A stretch of 64,000 bases of DNA from Branchipolynoe longqiensis (lineage: Eukaryota > Annelida > Polychaeta > Phyllodocida > Polynoidae). How positions within the stretch are numbered: the first letter of the stretch is position 1; each line of letters begins with the position of its first letter. A program made the position numbers and the translations under genes. The stretch spans positions 72,001 to 136,000 of the forward strand of contig CM059192.1 of NCBI GenBank assembly GCA_030323885.1, given 5' to 3'. The notes below the pieces were generated by a model. The model had not been told where the DNA came from. It did not search any database and saw nothing but the letters and a program-made list of their open reading frames with translations. Shown piece by piece: positions 20,990 through 30,440 of this stretch.

Positions 20990-22258
20990 TCAGTATTGCC
21001 TTACCAGTTGATTTGCGATCTCATCACCCTCTACGGCGCCCAAGACATCTAACCGCGCCAATAAGCCTAATTGGACACACGATTGTTTTCCTAGAATCGC
21101 GCACCCGGCGTCCGTAACTTGAAATTTGATGCAGTGGCCCTCGACATTAAGGGATACCTCCCCATGCGGGCGAATCCTATGCCCACCATATGTCACTAAA
21201 TGACACAATGATGGAACCATACATGCTTTACTTATTTTATTGTACATTCTTAGCGGTAAAATATTGGCCTCTGATCCAGTATCCAATTTAAAACGGATAT
21301 CTAGGCCACCGACACAAAATACAGTGTACCACAACTCATTGTCCTCCTTGTCACTAGTACACAAGGTGCCTACAAACAAGTCCCCATTCACATCATCATT
21401 GTGACTGTCTCTTTCCTGATGAGCGATGATGTCCTCTGTCACATCAATCTCGTATACGGCTGCATTCCTACCTGTGTCTTGCTGCAACCGGCACATCTTC
21501 ACGAAATGTCCAATTTTTCGACATCCTAGACATTCTTTGCCTCTAGCTGGGCACGTCCCTGTTGCATGTGTATATCTGCATTGATTACACTTGTTACCCG
21601 CTCGTCGACTTGCTTGTTGTTGTTGATATCGACCAGCTGATCGCCGTATCCAAGGAGACGTCCCTGCTGCAGGCCGTTGTCTGTTCGTATATCCCGTCTG
21701 TACTGCATCGACTTGGTGTACGTCCCTCTGTTTTACTTGGGCGGATTTGATTTCGCTTAATCGACATAGTTGTATGCATTCTTCTAGCTTGAGATCTGGC
21801 AACTGTAACAGCTTGTTCCTTAATATATCATCCGTTACACCGCACACAATTCTGTCACATAGCAACGAAGATTCCAATTGTTCATAACAGCAATATTGCA
21901 CTCGGTGTTTAAGCTCTCTTATAAATGAATCCATACTTTGTTCCGCCTGATTAAAAGAGTTGAACTCGTAACGAATGACTGTCAAATTCGTTTTACCTTC
22001 ACAATACCGTGCAAACGCGTCTACCAATGGCTGTATCTTGTCTTTGTCCGTACCTTCCAGTGTGAAGGTCCTATGAACTTTCTGGGCTTCCACCCCCGCG
22101 ATGTGCAAAAATACGCAGCATTGAATCCGTTCTGTCTTCGTCAATCCACCAGCTGCTACAGCATATATTTTGTATGCCTGTAGCCAGCATCGCCAATTGA
22201 CCGCCATCTTTTCGTCCAGGTTCAGATATCCTGGTGGTTTCAGCCCGTGAAGCGCCAT
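20990..22258 (-). pseudogene. Gypsy gag with zinc knuckles and aspartic protease
   Basis: A 422-codon frame starts 26 bases inside the 5' LTR. The N-terminal half is a capsid-like region (VDAFARYCEGKTNLTVIRYE, FIRELKHRVQYCCYEQ). Two knuckles follow: CNQCRYTHATGTC, and a CX2CX4HX4C unit CLGCRKIGHFVKMC. Near the C-terminus is the retropepsin site KLDTGSEANILP. The frame itself is intact; only its connection to pol is out of phase, so it is filed with the broken element. Confidence 0.9.
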
Positions 22259-22283
22259 AATTCGACCTTAACATCTGACACCA

Positions 22284-22399
22284 TGTAATGATGTATCGAC
22301 ACACTGGATTCTGTAAGGTAACCGACTTTATTGGTTCTCGACTTCGATCACGTCACGTCCTGTTATTGGGGGGGCGTTCCGATACTTACATATCTTACA
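22284..22399 (-). repeat. Gypsy 5' LTR (116 bp)
   Basis: Matches 17863-17980. It ends 25 bases before the DNAJC12 exon at 22425, so the sequence upstream of that splice acceptor is mostly LTR. CTGAC at 22400-22404 is the second target-site copy. Confidence 0.93.
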
Positions 22400-22424
22400 C
22401 TGACGGCATGTTGCCTGGTTACAG

Positions 22425-22564
22425 CGGACCGGTTCGCGCGGCTGCAGACGGCCAAGGAGACACTGTGTGACGGGGAGGCACGCCGCGACTACGACACCTG
22501 GCGCCGCAGCGGGCTGGCGCTGAACTACACGGACTGGCGGGCCCGACGCGACGTGATGCACGCC
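22425..22564 (+). CDS. DNAJC12: DNAJC12-like exon, end of J domain
   Basis: With one base from the preceding exon it encodes P then DRFARLQTAKETLCDGEARR, DYDTWRRSGLALNYTDW and ARRDVMHA. This matches the J-domain helix III/IV region and following segment of DNAJC12 (human has FQKLQKAKEIL and ARYDHWRRS at the same positions). The acceptor is GGTTACAG at 22417-22424, identical to the repeat unit of the adjacent array. The donor is GTGAGT at 22565 and the next intron is phase 0. GC-rich codons contrast with the neighbouring AT-rich repeats. Confidence 0.95.
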
Positions 22565-22572
22565 GTGAGTAC

Positions 22573-22995
22573 TTTGTACTGTACTCTACCGGTCTACAGT
22601 GTACCCTTCTACACTGTGCTGTGCCATTCTACACTGTATTGTACCATTACACACTGTACTGTACCATTATTCACTGTATTGTACCATTCTACACTGTATT
22701 GTATCATTCTACACTGTACTGTACCCTTCTGTATTGTACCCTTATGCACTGTATTGTACCATTCTACACTGTTGTGTGCTGTGCTATTCTACACTGTACT
22801 GTTCTGTTCTGGGCTGTGCTGTTTGATACTTTACCTTTCTACACTGGGCTGTGTTGTGCTATACTGTTATATACTGTTCTATCCTGGGCTGTACTGTCCT
22901 GTTCTACTCAGTTATTTTGTACTTCTGTACAGTTCTACATAGTAATGTACTGTTCTACAGTGGGCTGTTCTGTGTTCGATTGTATTGTACTTCGC
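22573..22995. repeat. ~20-bp minisatellite beginning at the splice donor
   Basis: Units like TTCTACACTGTACTGTACCA start within about ten bases of the donor at 22565 and become degenerate toward 22990. Open frames in all three forward frames (145-203 codons, Tyr/Cys/Val-rich) are artefacts. Confidence 0.9.
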
Positions 22996-23034
22996 TATGT
23001 TTCATACAACTGTCAAACCCAAAGCTTATTTAGA

Positions 23035-23560
23035 TTGGATCCTGCATGTGTACGTTAGACACGGGTGGAAGCCTTGAACAGTTTGGTGCTTTTGTGATCC
23101 TGCATGTGTACGTTAGACACGGGTGCACGCATTGAACGTTTTGGTGCTTTTGTGATCCTACATGTCTACATTAGACACGGGTGCACGCATTGAACAGTTT
23201 GGTGCTTTTGTGATCCTCCGTGTCTACATTAGACACGGGTGCATGCATTGAACAGTTTGGTGCTTTTGTGATCCTCCGCGTCTACATTAGACACGGGTGC
23301 ACGCATTGAACAGTTTGGTGCTTTTGTGATCCTCCGTGTCTACATTAGACACGGGTGCACACATTGAACAGTTTGGTGCTTTTGTGATCCTACATGTCTA
23401 CATTAGACACGGGTGCACGCATTGAACAGTTTGGTGCTTTTGTGATCCTCCGTGTCTACATTAGACACGGGTGCACACATTGAACGGTTTGGTGTTTTTT
23501 TGTACGTTAGACACAAGTGCACACATTGAACGGTTTTGTGCTTTTGTGATCTGCTCGAAA
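23035..23560. repeat. 58-bp minisatellite, about nine units
   Basis: Units contain TTAGACACGGGTGCACGCAT, then TGAACAGTTTGGTGCTTTTG and TGATCCTCCGTGTCTACA. The last two units are shortened. The array lies inside the phase-0 intron between the second and third visible exons. Confidence 0.93.
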
Positions 23561-23753
23561 ACACCCAAACAAAGCCTGTATTTTGCATTTTGATGTGCAC
23601 ACCAAAAATAATTTAGGATGTTGTCACCTTTAATATCTGCCAAGTTAGCCCGTGAAAATAAGCCTACTTCAAACTAAAGTAAAATAAATCATAATCTTAA
23701 CCTGATATATTTATCTAAGATATTGACAATCAAAACCAGTGAATTGTCCAACT
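23561..23753. mobile_element. M3 right-end fragment
   Basis: Matches the right half of the TTAA MITE (TACTTCAAACTAAAGTAAAA, ATATATTTATCTAAGAT) and ends ATTGTCCAACT next to TTAA at 23754-23757. The left half is missing and replaced by the 58-bp array. Confidence 0.75.
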
Positions 23754-23908
23754 TTAAGTATGAGTCATGTAGATTGAAAAGAACAAAAATATATATTGCG
23801 CAAACTAGTGAATGACCGCCTTGCCCGGTGAGCAATCATTTAGCTACTTTGTCTTTCGAATATGAAGGGAGTTCTATTTCTTTTGGTGCCCCCACCCCCA
23901 CCTCACAG

Positions 23909-24023
23909 TCGATGCACTGGGCCATGAAGACGAAGAAAGATGCGATGCTCGAGGACGTGGCGCCACCTGGCGGCAAGCCGCAGTCACCAGAGGGCAGCAC
24001 CGACTCGTGGACAAGCGCGGTCG
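23909..24023 (+). CDS. DNAJC12: DNAJC12-like exon, central region
   Basis: Encodes SMHWAMKTKKDAMLEDVAPP and then GGKPQSPEGSTDSWTSAV plus one base. SMHW followed by a KK-x-x-MLE stretch is the conserved post-J segment of DNAJC12. The remainder is a low-complexity linker, shorter than in vertebrates. The acceptor is CCTCACAG (AG at 23907-23908) and the donor GTGAGC at 24024; the following intron is phase 1. A GCGCCACCTGGCGGC word within the coding sequence matches a motif found repeatedly in the non-coding part of this window. Confidence 0.93.
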
Positions 24024-24067
24024 GTGAGCGTCTGTGTCTGTGCGCGGCTGCTCGCCTCTTTGTCTAA

Positions 24068-24393
24068 AGCTGCAGTCCGATGAAACATCAAATTGTCAAA
24101 ACATAAGCAATTATTTACATTTGATTCTGCATATCTAACTTAGATACTGATGCACTTATTAAGCATGTGTCACCACATAGAAGGGAATACCGAGGCAATT
24201 TAATGGAAACTGTTACGGCAGAATCCTGGTATGCTTACCAAAACTAATTTGACATGTTTGCACTTCAGATATCTCAAAAGTTAGCCAATCAACATAAACG
24301 TTACTTCAAACTAAAGTAAGGTAGATTATAACAATCAAATTAATATATTAATCTCAGAAAAATGATAGTCAAAACCCATTGGACTATGCAGCT
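24068..24393. mobile_element. M3 copy, near complete
   Basis: Ends AGCTGCAGTCCGATG (left) and ATTGGACTATGCAGCT (right). Flanks are decayed TTAA (CTAA at left, TTAT at right). It lies at the start of the last DNAJC12 intron. Confidence 0.8.
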
Positions 24394-24397
24394 TTAT

Positions 24398-24490
24398 ATT
24401 ATAGTTGCATGGTCCGATGATCTCAGTATATTTCAAAACTACTGCTTTTGCTTATATTTGATCCTACATATCCGACTTAGATACAGAAAT
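24398..24490. mobile_element. M3 left-end fragment
   Basis: Starts AGTTGCATGGTCCGATG and continues with GATCCTACATATCCGACTTA, then departs from the family near 24490. It sits almost head to tail with the preceding copy. Confidence 0.7.
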
Positions 24491-24689
24491 AATTCTGAAT
24501 TTACAAGAACGTCTTTTCACACGATCACTGGAATAGACGGCCAATCTCGTCACTTCGAGGCTCTCGTTGACCTTGGCCTAGTTCCAAGCATCACGTGACC
24601 AGCTTGAACTGCGTTTACATACTTAAAAAATAAACGGCCAGTGTGCCACGTGATCACAGTGAGATGAGAAACTTTGTCACAATTTGGCT

Positions 24690-25111
24690 TCTAGCGTGGG
24701 ACTCTTGGCATGCTTGCCGAAATTATTTTGAATACTTTCACTTCAAAGATGTCCAAAATGAACCATTTCTCGTGAGTTAGTTTAGATTATTGGTAAGTAG
24801 ATTATGTTGAATACTTTCACTTCAAAGATGTCCAAAATGAACCATTTCTCGTGAGTTAGTTTAGATTAATGGTAAGTAGATTATGTTGAATACTTTCACT
24901 TCAAAGATGTCCAAAATGAACCATTTCTCATGACTTAGTTTAGATTATTGGTAAGTAGATTATGTTGAATACTTTCACTTCAAAGATGTCCAAAATGAAC
25001 CATTTCTCATGAGTTAGTTTAGATTAATGGTAACTAGATTATTATGACCAATCTGATATATTTATCTCAAAATCTTGGCAAAAAACTCTAATGCGATCGG
25101 ATTGTGCAGCA
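24690..25111. mobile_element. M3 right half with internal 79-bp tandem expansion
   Basis: Sequence typical of the M3 interior (CATGCTTGCCGAAATTATTT and ATATATTTATCTCAAAAT) frames four tandem 79-bp units at about 24728-25040. Each has GAATACTTTCACTTCAAAGA and GAACCATTTCTCGTGAGTTA. The right end ATCGGATTGTGCAGCA adjoins TTAA at 25112-25115. The repeat unit is itself M3 sequence, so the array grew inside the MITE. Confidence 0.82.
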
Positions 25112-25232
25112 TTAATTGATATCCTGTTGGTGAAGTTGTTGTATTAATTGTGGTTTTACATCCTAGCAATATTGTAGGGCATATTTGTAACTACAACTTG
25201 CATCATTCCATCAAATATGTTTATTCTGACCA

Positions 25233-25575
25233 GACGTGATGGCCGAATGAGCTGAACGTTCGTCTCCCGTTTTGGTAGATAGTGGGATTCAAACCCGGGG
25301 GTTCGAATCCCAGTCGAGTCAAACTAATGACTTAAAGATTGATACTTGTCACTTCCTAGCCAGGCGTTCAGCATTATTAGGCTATGGCAAGCACTGGTTG
25401 GCTCAGTGTCAGGATAATGTGACTGAGTGAGACATCGGTTCATGGTGCTGGCGGCCTGGTCTCGCAGTGGGGCAGCACTATCTCCAGGAGTGCGCACTGT
25501 CACAAGTCGTTACCCGTCCTGATATGACCTTAGAATTTGCCAGGACATAAAACTCCAACAACCAACCAACAAGTT
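25233..25575 (+). mobile_element. SINE-A, near full length
   Basis: Head GATGGCCGAATGAGCTGAAC with box B GGTTCGAATCCC at about 25301-25312. The body is intact and the tail reads AAAACTCCAACAACCAACCA. It lies inside the last DNAJC12 intron. Confidence 0.88.
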
Positions 25576-25696
25576 GTGTGTATTCTGAGTTACTATCGCC
25601 TGGACCCTGGAGCTGCGACCCGGCGGGTTTACACACCCGGACGTGGGGTGACTGTCCCTTCCAGCCCCATCCTTCAGTAGAGGCCGTGTAATTTAA

Positions 25697-25995
25697 AATT
25701 GCATAGTCCGATGAAAACATCAAATTTTCAAAACCAAAACACTTATATAGGTTTGATTATATATATTCAACTTAGATACTGGTGCACTTATTAAGCATTT
25801 GTTGCTGCATAGAAGGTCGTAATAAGTCAATTTAATAGAACCTGTTAGTACTTAAGTCTATGGTGTCAGAGTTTTGGCGTGCTTGCATTAAAATTTAAAA
25901 GTTACTTCAAACTAACGTAACGTAGATCATAACGATCAGCATAATGTATTTATCTCAGAAAATGGCAGAACTCAAAAGCAACGGACTATGCAACT
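25697..25995. mobile_element. M3 copy, complete
   Basis: 299 bp with ends AATTGCATAGTCCGATG and AACGGACTATGCAACT. Exact TTAA flanks lie at 25693-25696 and 25996-25999. One of the two clearest demonstrations of the TTAA target duplication. Confidence 0.88.
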
Positions 25996-26181
25996 TTAAA
26001 GTCATATTGAGCTCACCAACACATGGTTCCGCATGAACAAACTTGGTAGAATTCTTGCCCTACATTTGCTTTCTTTTAATTGCGTTGTAGACAAACTGTG
26101 CTAACAACCATTCTACATGAAATAAAATACCAAACCATGACATATTAATTAACAGATATCGGTTCCAAACGCCCTTTCCAG

Positions 26182-26261
26182 GTAACCAATGGACGACGTC
26201 GTCATGGCAACACTGGACTCCCAGCGAACACATCACCAAGTTCAGGAATTACGAGATCTGA
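26182..26261 (+). CDS. DNAJC12: DNAJC12-like terminal exon
   Basis: Completes a Gly codon with the preceding exon, then encodes NQWTTSSWQHWTPSEHITKF, RNYEI and TGA (26259-26261). The C-terminal KFRNYEI is identical to the end of vertebrate DNAJC12 and is the family's most diagnostic motif. The acceptor is CTTTCCAG (AG at 26180-26181). From 12399 the four exons sum to 414 bases, 137 codons plus stop, in one frame. A possible AATAAA lies at 27172-27177, about 0.9 kb downstream. Confidence 0.95.
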
Positions 26262-26357
26262 GCTAAGACTGCTTGTCTCCGGAACCACTTCCGGCACCAC
26301 TTCCGGAAACATCCGGAACCACTTGGAGGGAAGCGTCTGGAATAGTTATTCTCACCG
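26262..26357 (+). other. Likely 3' UTR with repeated CACTTCCGG words
   Basis: Immediately after the stop the sequence repeats CCGGAACCACTTCCGGCACC and related 13-base words four times. ACTTCCGG is the ETS core on either strand, but in this place it may simply be a short tandem repeat in transcribed sequence. No coding frame continues. Confidence 0.4.
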
Positions 26358-26700
26358 TCAGTGTCACCATGGCAGTGTCACACTGCCAGTGTCACACTGC
26401 CAGTGTCACACTGACGGTGTCACACTGACGGTGTCACCATGGCAGTGTCACACTGGCAGTTTTAGACTGGCAGTGTCATTGACTGTATTACACTGACGGT
26501 GTCACTGACAGCGCCACTGACGGTGTCACTTACAGTGACACTGACGGTGTCACTGACAGTGACACTGATGGTTTAATGATGGTGCCTCAGTCAGTGACAG
26601 TGTTACTAACAGTACCACAGATGGTACCACGGGGCGTGTAACTAATTATGCCATTAACGATGTCACTGACGGTACCACTGTGTTGTTGACGGTACTAGAA
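26358..26700. repeat. Degenerate ~12-bp repeat (GTGTCACACTGAC)
   Basis: Irregular tandem array of GTGTCACACTGCCA, GTGTCACTGACG and related words, more diverged to the right. Probably within the DNAJC12 3' UTR or just beyond. Confidence 0.8.
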
Positions 26701-26799
26701 TCACAAAGACTGAAACTGATTAACTGCAAGGTTTGTGAAAAGTAGAAGCAGACGTTGTATAGATGGTAGATGGTAGATCGCCGCTTGAGAGAAGCAGGT

Positions 26800-26862
26800 G
26801 TGTTGGTTGTAGGTTTACGTTTGACGTCCTGGCAAAATCTAAGGTGATATCAGGACGGGGTC
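26800..26862 (-). mobile_element. SINE-A 3' fragment
   Basis: The plus strand reads TGTTGGTTGTAGGTTTACG, then CCTGGCAAAATCTAAG and ATATCAGGACGGGG, the tail-end 60 bases of SINE-A, without head. Confidence 0.65.
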
Positions 26863-27385
26863 TGTGAGGTGGGTTGGCGACTATATATGTCTGCGTAAAC
26901 TGCCATGTTCTGTTCACTTATCGGTCCTTGAAAGGAACGAGTCTTCTGGCTAGGTGTGTTGGCAGAACACAAATACGCGCATCTCAATTTGATCAGCATT
27001 TTCAGACAAATGCGAAAGTTGCGGGTGCGATTTCTACGATGTTTGTTGCGAAGGCTTACTTCAGTGTTGACGCGTAGCGAAATGTTGGTAATTCAACCAT
27101 GTTTGTGGGTAGGAGTTAGTCCGAAGTAGAGAGAGAGTTGGAAATAGTGAAATAGATGAATCAGTCTCCGAAATAAATTAATTAGTCTCTAAAGAGATAA
27201 ATTAGTCTCCGAAATAGATGAATTAGTCATGAAGGAAATGCATTCAGGCTACAAATTGAAGCACGTGACCGGTGCTGTGGCCCTGCACTTTGAGTAGGTC
27301 AGTGAGTCCGAGTAACACTCGGCACTCTTGTGTCATTGGTTCTTTTTAAACACTTGTGTTGTCTGCATTTTTAGTGGTCCTAATT
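26863..27385. other. Unassigned; short GAAATAGATGAATTAGTC repeats
   Basis: Mostly unique sequence. Four degenerate copies of an AATTAGTCTCCGAAATAGAT word lie at 27135-27240, including the AATAAA at 27172. No domain-bearing frame was found; the 67-codon frame at 26874 is not recognised. Confidence 0.45.
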
Positions 27386-27800
27386 CCGACACAGATGATG
27401 CCTCATAATTCCGACACAGATGAGGCCTGATAATTCCGACACAGATGGCACCCTATAATTCCGACAGATGACGCCCCACAATTCCGACACAGATGGCACC
27501 CCATAATTCCGACACAGATGACGCCTCATAATTCCGACACAAATGACGTCTGATAATCCCGACATGGATGGCACCCCATAATTCCGACACAGATGACGCC
27601 TCATAATACTGACACAAATGACGTCTGATAATTCCGACACAGATGGCACCCCATAATTCAGTCAGATGGAGCGCCATAAATAGTTCAAAGATGGCACCCA
27701 ATAATTCAAAGTTGGCGTTCCATGATTCAGTCAAAGATAGCGGCCCATAATTCAGTCAAAGATGGTGCCCCACACTTTCGTCACAGATGACGCGCCATAA
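27386..27800. repeat. 25-bp minisatellite, about 16 units
   Basis: Units of ATAATTCCGACACAGATGGC plus ACCCC or ACGCCTC-like ends. The array degenerates to the right. Minus-strand open frames rich in Val-Ser-Glu-Leu are artefacts. Confidence 0.92.
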
Positions 27801-28110
27801 CTCACGTGATTAGCCTGTGGTAGAATTGCTGTTGATTTGAATGTTTAAGTTTGATTTGGTTGTAATATGTAAGTTGCAGTATCTCTGAGTCTGTAACTTT
27901 AACAGACCGTTGAACGGCTTCACGTGCTCTGTTCATTCAGTTTCCAACTGTCCTTGGATGACGGCATCCTCTCTTCATAGACAGGTGTTCGCTACTTTAG
28001 AATGTCACAAGGAGTCCACAGCCAGTATGCAACTGAACACGGAGGCCATGACGGCTGTCTGTTTGTTACACGTTTGTTCCCCGTGTGCGCAGGTTGTTGG
28101 TTCACCAGCA

Positions 28111-28612
28111 GGTGTCGCAGTTTGAGCGCCCTGCCAGTTTCAGCTGACTGCATACACTCAAACTCAAGGCATTGTCAATGGTCGTGAGCAATCTTCATAC
28201 AGAAAATACAGAAGAAGTGAAATATCTCTAAAACCACACCACCTATTAACAAATCGCTTAGTACACATATAGAAAACATCTTTACCAAAAAGATTATATT
28301 AAATTTATAAGGTTAGGGTTCTTGATTTCTATTTATTTTGAATAAAACTAATGTTTTGCACTCTGCGTACCATCAAACTCAAGGCATTGTCAATGGTCGT
28401 GAGCAATCTTCATACAGAAAATACAGGAAAAGTGAAATATCTCTAAAAGCACACTACCTAGAAACAAATCGCTTGGTACACATATAGAAAACATCTTTAC
28501 CAAAAACATTATATTAAATTCATAAGGTTAGTGACGATGCTGTCAGATTTTGACGCATGTGCATGAAACTGACAGTCAGCTCAAACTGGCAGGGCGCTCA
28601 AACTGCGACACC
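28111..28612. mobile_element. M1 TIR element with internal dimer
   Basis: The termini are near-perfect inverted repeats of about 38 bp: GGTGTCGCAGTTTGAGCGCC at left and its complement ending CTGCGACACC at right. Inside are two direct copies (about 28160-28350 and 28372-28535) of a ~190-bp unit with CAAGGCATTGTCAATGGTCG and GAAATATCTCTAAAA. No transposase. The second copy is at 40293-40794, and related units with different ends lie at 1-190 and 62745-63130. A target duplication is not clear. Confidence 0.88.
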
Positions 28613-28660
28613 GGGTCCCAGGTCACGTGACACCTTGGTGGTGTGCTGGTTAACAATGAG

Positions 28661-29088
28661 GGCCGTAATCGATTAAGACGACTCGGGTCACCCGAGTCGT
28701 CAGAATTTCAAATAGAACACCGCGAGTGGAGTTGACAAATACACGTGCCGTGTGCAAAACGACTCAACACCAGTAACCCACCTCTTAGCTGGGGTTTGCT
28801 AGGAGCGATGACGTCACATCTGTGCTAGTACCTGTAGGATAACAGCTACCAGTACAAGTCCTACATGTTGTTTTAATGCTTCTTTTTTTAAATAACCCAG
28901 ATTTTCAGCTTGTACAATCATAAAATACTTTAAATCCTATCGGTTATTGAAAAAAAATATTAAGTTTTAGATTAAGCCACCATTTTGTCCACCCGAGCGT
29001 ATTCGTTTATTCAACCCGAGTCTGTAGGATGTGCGCATGCGCCAAAAAGTGGCTCGGGTGACCCGAGTTGATTAATCGATTACGCCCC
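28661..29088. mobile_element. M4 TIR element with palindromic sub-terminal block
   Basis: Left GGCCGTAATCGATTAA and right TTAATCGATTACGCC are inverted. Just inside each lies a palindrome ACTCGGGTCACCCGAG, or its counterpart at the right (CTCGGGTGACCCGAG). About 430 bp, no coding frame. Single copy in this window. Confidence 0.8.
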
Positions 29089-29142
29089 AGGTGACGAGCT
29101 CTGTGCTGCTGAGTGAAAGTCTGCCTGAGGGAACCGGTGACA

Positions 29143-29228
29143 TCTATCAACCTGTATAAATACACCCGTACCTATCAACCTGTATAAATACACCCTTACC
29201 TATCAACCTGTATAAATACACCCGTACC
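29143..29228. repeat. 28-bp tandem repeat, three units
   Basis: TATCAACCTGTATAAATACA followed by CCCGTACC is repeated three times with one or two changes. TATAAATA within the unit is TATA-box-like, but no downstream gene is seen. Confidence 0.85.
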
Positions 29229-29687
29229 GCCACCTGATGAGGGACATCTGATAGCATGTTCGCCAAGTCAGCATTTTAAACAGAGTAATGGGTTATCGCG
29301 ACAGTTATTGATGAACTGATCTAGTTAGTTATATGTAATTAGTGGGTGGGGAATGAGGTGGATCTCATTAAAGTCTACTCGTCTGTCAGTGAGAACGGTG
29401 CGTTCGTGTTTGCTGGCTGTTAGAAGTGTGTTATGTATTGATGTGTTCTGCTTTGCGCGTTCTGTGACCTATTTAGAATAGGTTTAAAGGGGTGCAGCAT
29501 TAACATGGGTCACTTATGGATTGATCCCCTTTGAACGTCTGGTAAACTTGCCTTTCACAATTGTCTCCGCTGTTTTGTAATGTTCTAATTGTGCATCGCG
29601 TATTGATGTGGCGTTGGCTCATCAAGACTGAAGCCATCCATTAATGTGTATTATTTTGCGTCTTTCCGTTCTATTGAGAGCCAGTCA
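29229..29687. other. Unassigned spacer
   Basis: No coding frame above noise, no tandem repeat and no recognised mobile element. Confidence 0.45.
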
Positions 29688-29905
29688 TTTTTGTTCTTGA
29701 AGATTTATGCCGCCTGTCATGGATAAATCTGAATAGTCGTATTTTCACCATTAGACAGCTGGTCGATAGAAAGCCCATCCCTACACTTTTACCGACCCAA
29801 GGGATTTTTAACCTCCCACACCACATAGACATGGTATGAGAGCAACTGGCCTTTGATGACACAAAGTTATGCACAGTGGTGGAAATGCAAATTGGCGGAG
29901 ATGAT
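29688..29905 (-). mobile_element. SINE-C body fragment
   Basis: Matches the body and tail of the SINE at 30124-30440 (TTGAAGATTTAT, CTTTTACCGACCCAAGGGAT, CCTTTGATGAC). It lacks the tRNA-like head, which should follow near 29905. Confidence 0.8.
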
Positions 29906-30123
29906 GGCATGAGGCATTGCGGTGTACATATGTATTTTATTTTAAATGTACTTCCTTGTGTATTATATCTGCCAATTACTAGGTAATTATGTTCTGCTTG
30001 GAGACTATATGCTATTGTAATGCATAGAGAGTATATGCTATTGTACTGCTTCGAGAGTATATGCTATTGTACGGCTTCGAGAGTATATGTACTGCTATCT
30101 TCTATGAGCTTCCTCTCTCTCTC

Positions 30124-30440
30124 TCTCTTGAAGATTTATACTGCCTATCATGGATAAGTCTGAATAGACTTGTTTTCACCATTAGACAGTTTGTCGATAG
30201 AAAGCCTGAGCCTACACTTTTACCGACCCAAGGGATTTTTAACCTCCCACACCACATAGACATGGTATGAGAGCAACTGGCCTTTGATGACGCTGTAAGT
30301 TATACACAGCGGTGGAAATTCAAATTGGCAGAGGTTGGGGTGGGCACAGGGAATCAAACCACCGACCTTCAGATTAGGAGTCTGACCTAGAAAAAAGTCA
30401 GACACTCTAACCACTCCGCCACAGAGAACACCTTCCATGG
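30124..30440 (-). mobile_element. SINE-C (tRNA-derived), near full length
   Basis: On the minus strand the head reads TGTGGCGGAGTGGTTAGAGT (box A) with box B GGTGGTTTGATTCCC, a third tRNA-like head distinct from SINE-A and SINE-B. The body ends with a plus-strand TTGAAGATTTATACTGCC tail complement. Other copies are at 29688 and 38104/38827. Confidence 0.87.

Larger units (their letters stand above)
17863..22399 (-). mobile_element. Ty3/Gypsy LTR retrotransposon, 4.5 kb
   Basis: Two short LTRs (118 and 116 bp) enclose gag, protease, reverse transcriptase, RNase H and integrase in the order of the Ty3/Gypsy group. Target duplications of CTGAC (17858-17862 and 22400-22404) prove integrase-mediated insertion into the 35-bp array. 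A polypurine tract borders the 3' LTR, and a TGGTGTCAGA-like primer-binding stretch follows the 5' LTR. Coding is broken by at least three frame changes (near 20990, 20380 and 19240). One or more could be programmed, but the last two fall inside domains and look disabling. Confidence 0.95.

Noticed and set aside
23035..23560. Regularly spaced repeats resembling a CRISPR array (58-bp units).
   Set aside because: The whole unit repeats with no unique spacers, and the context is a eukaryotic intron.
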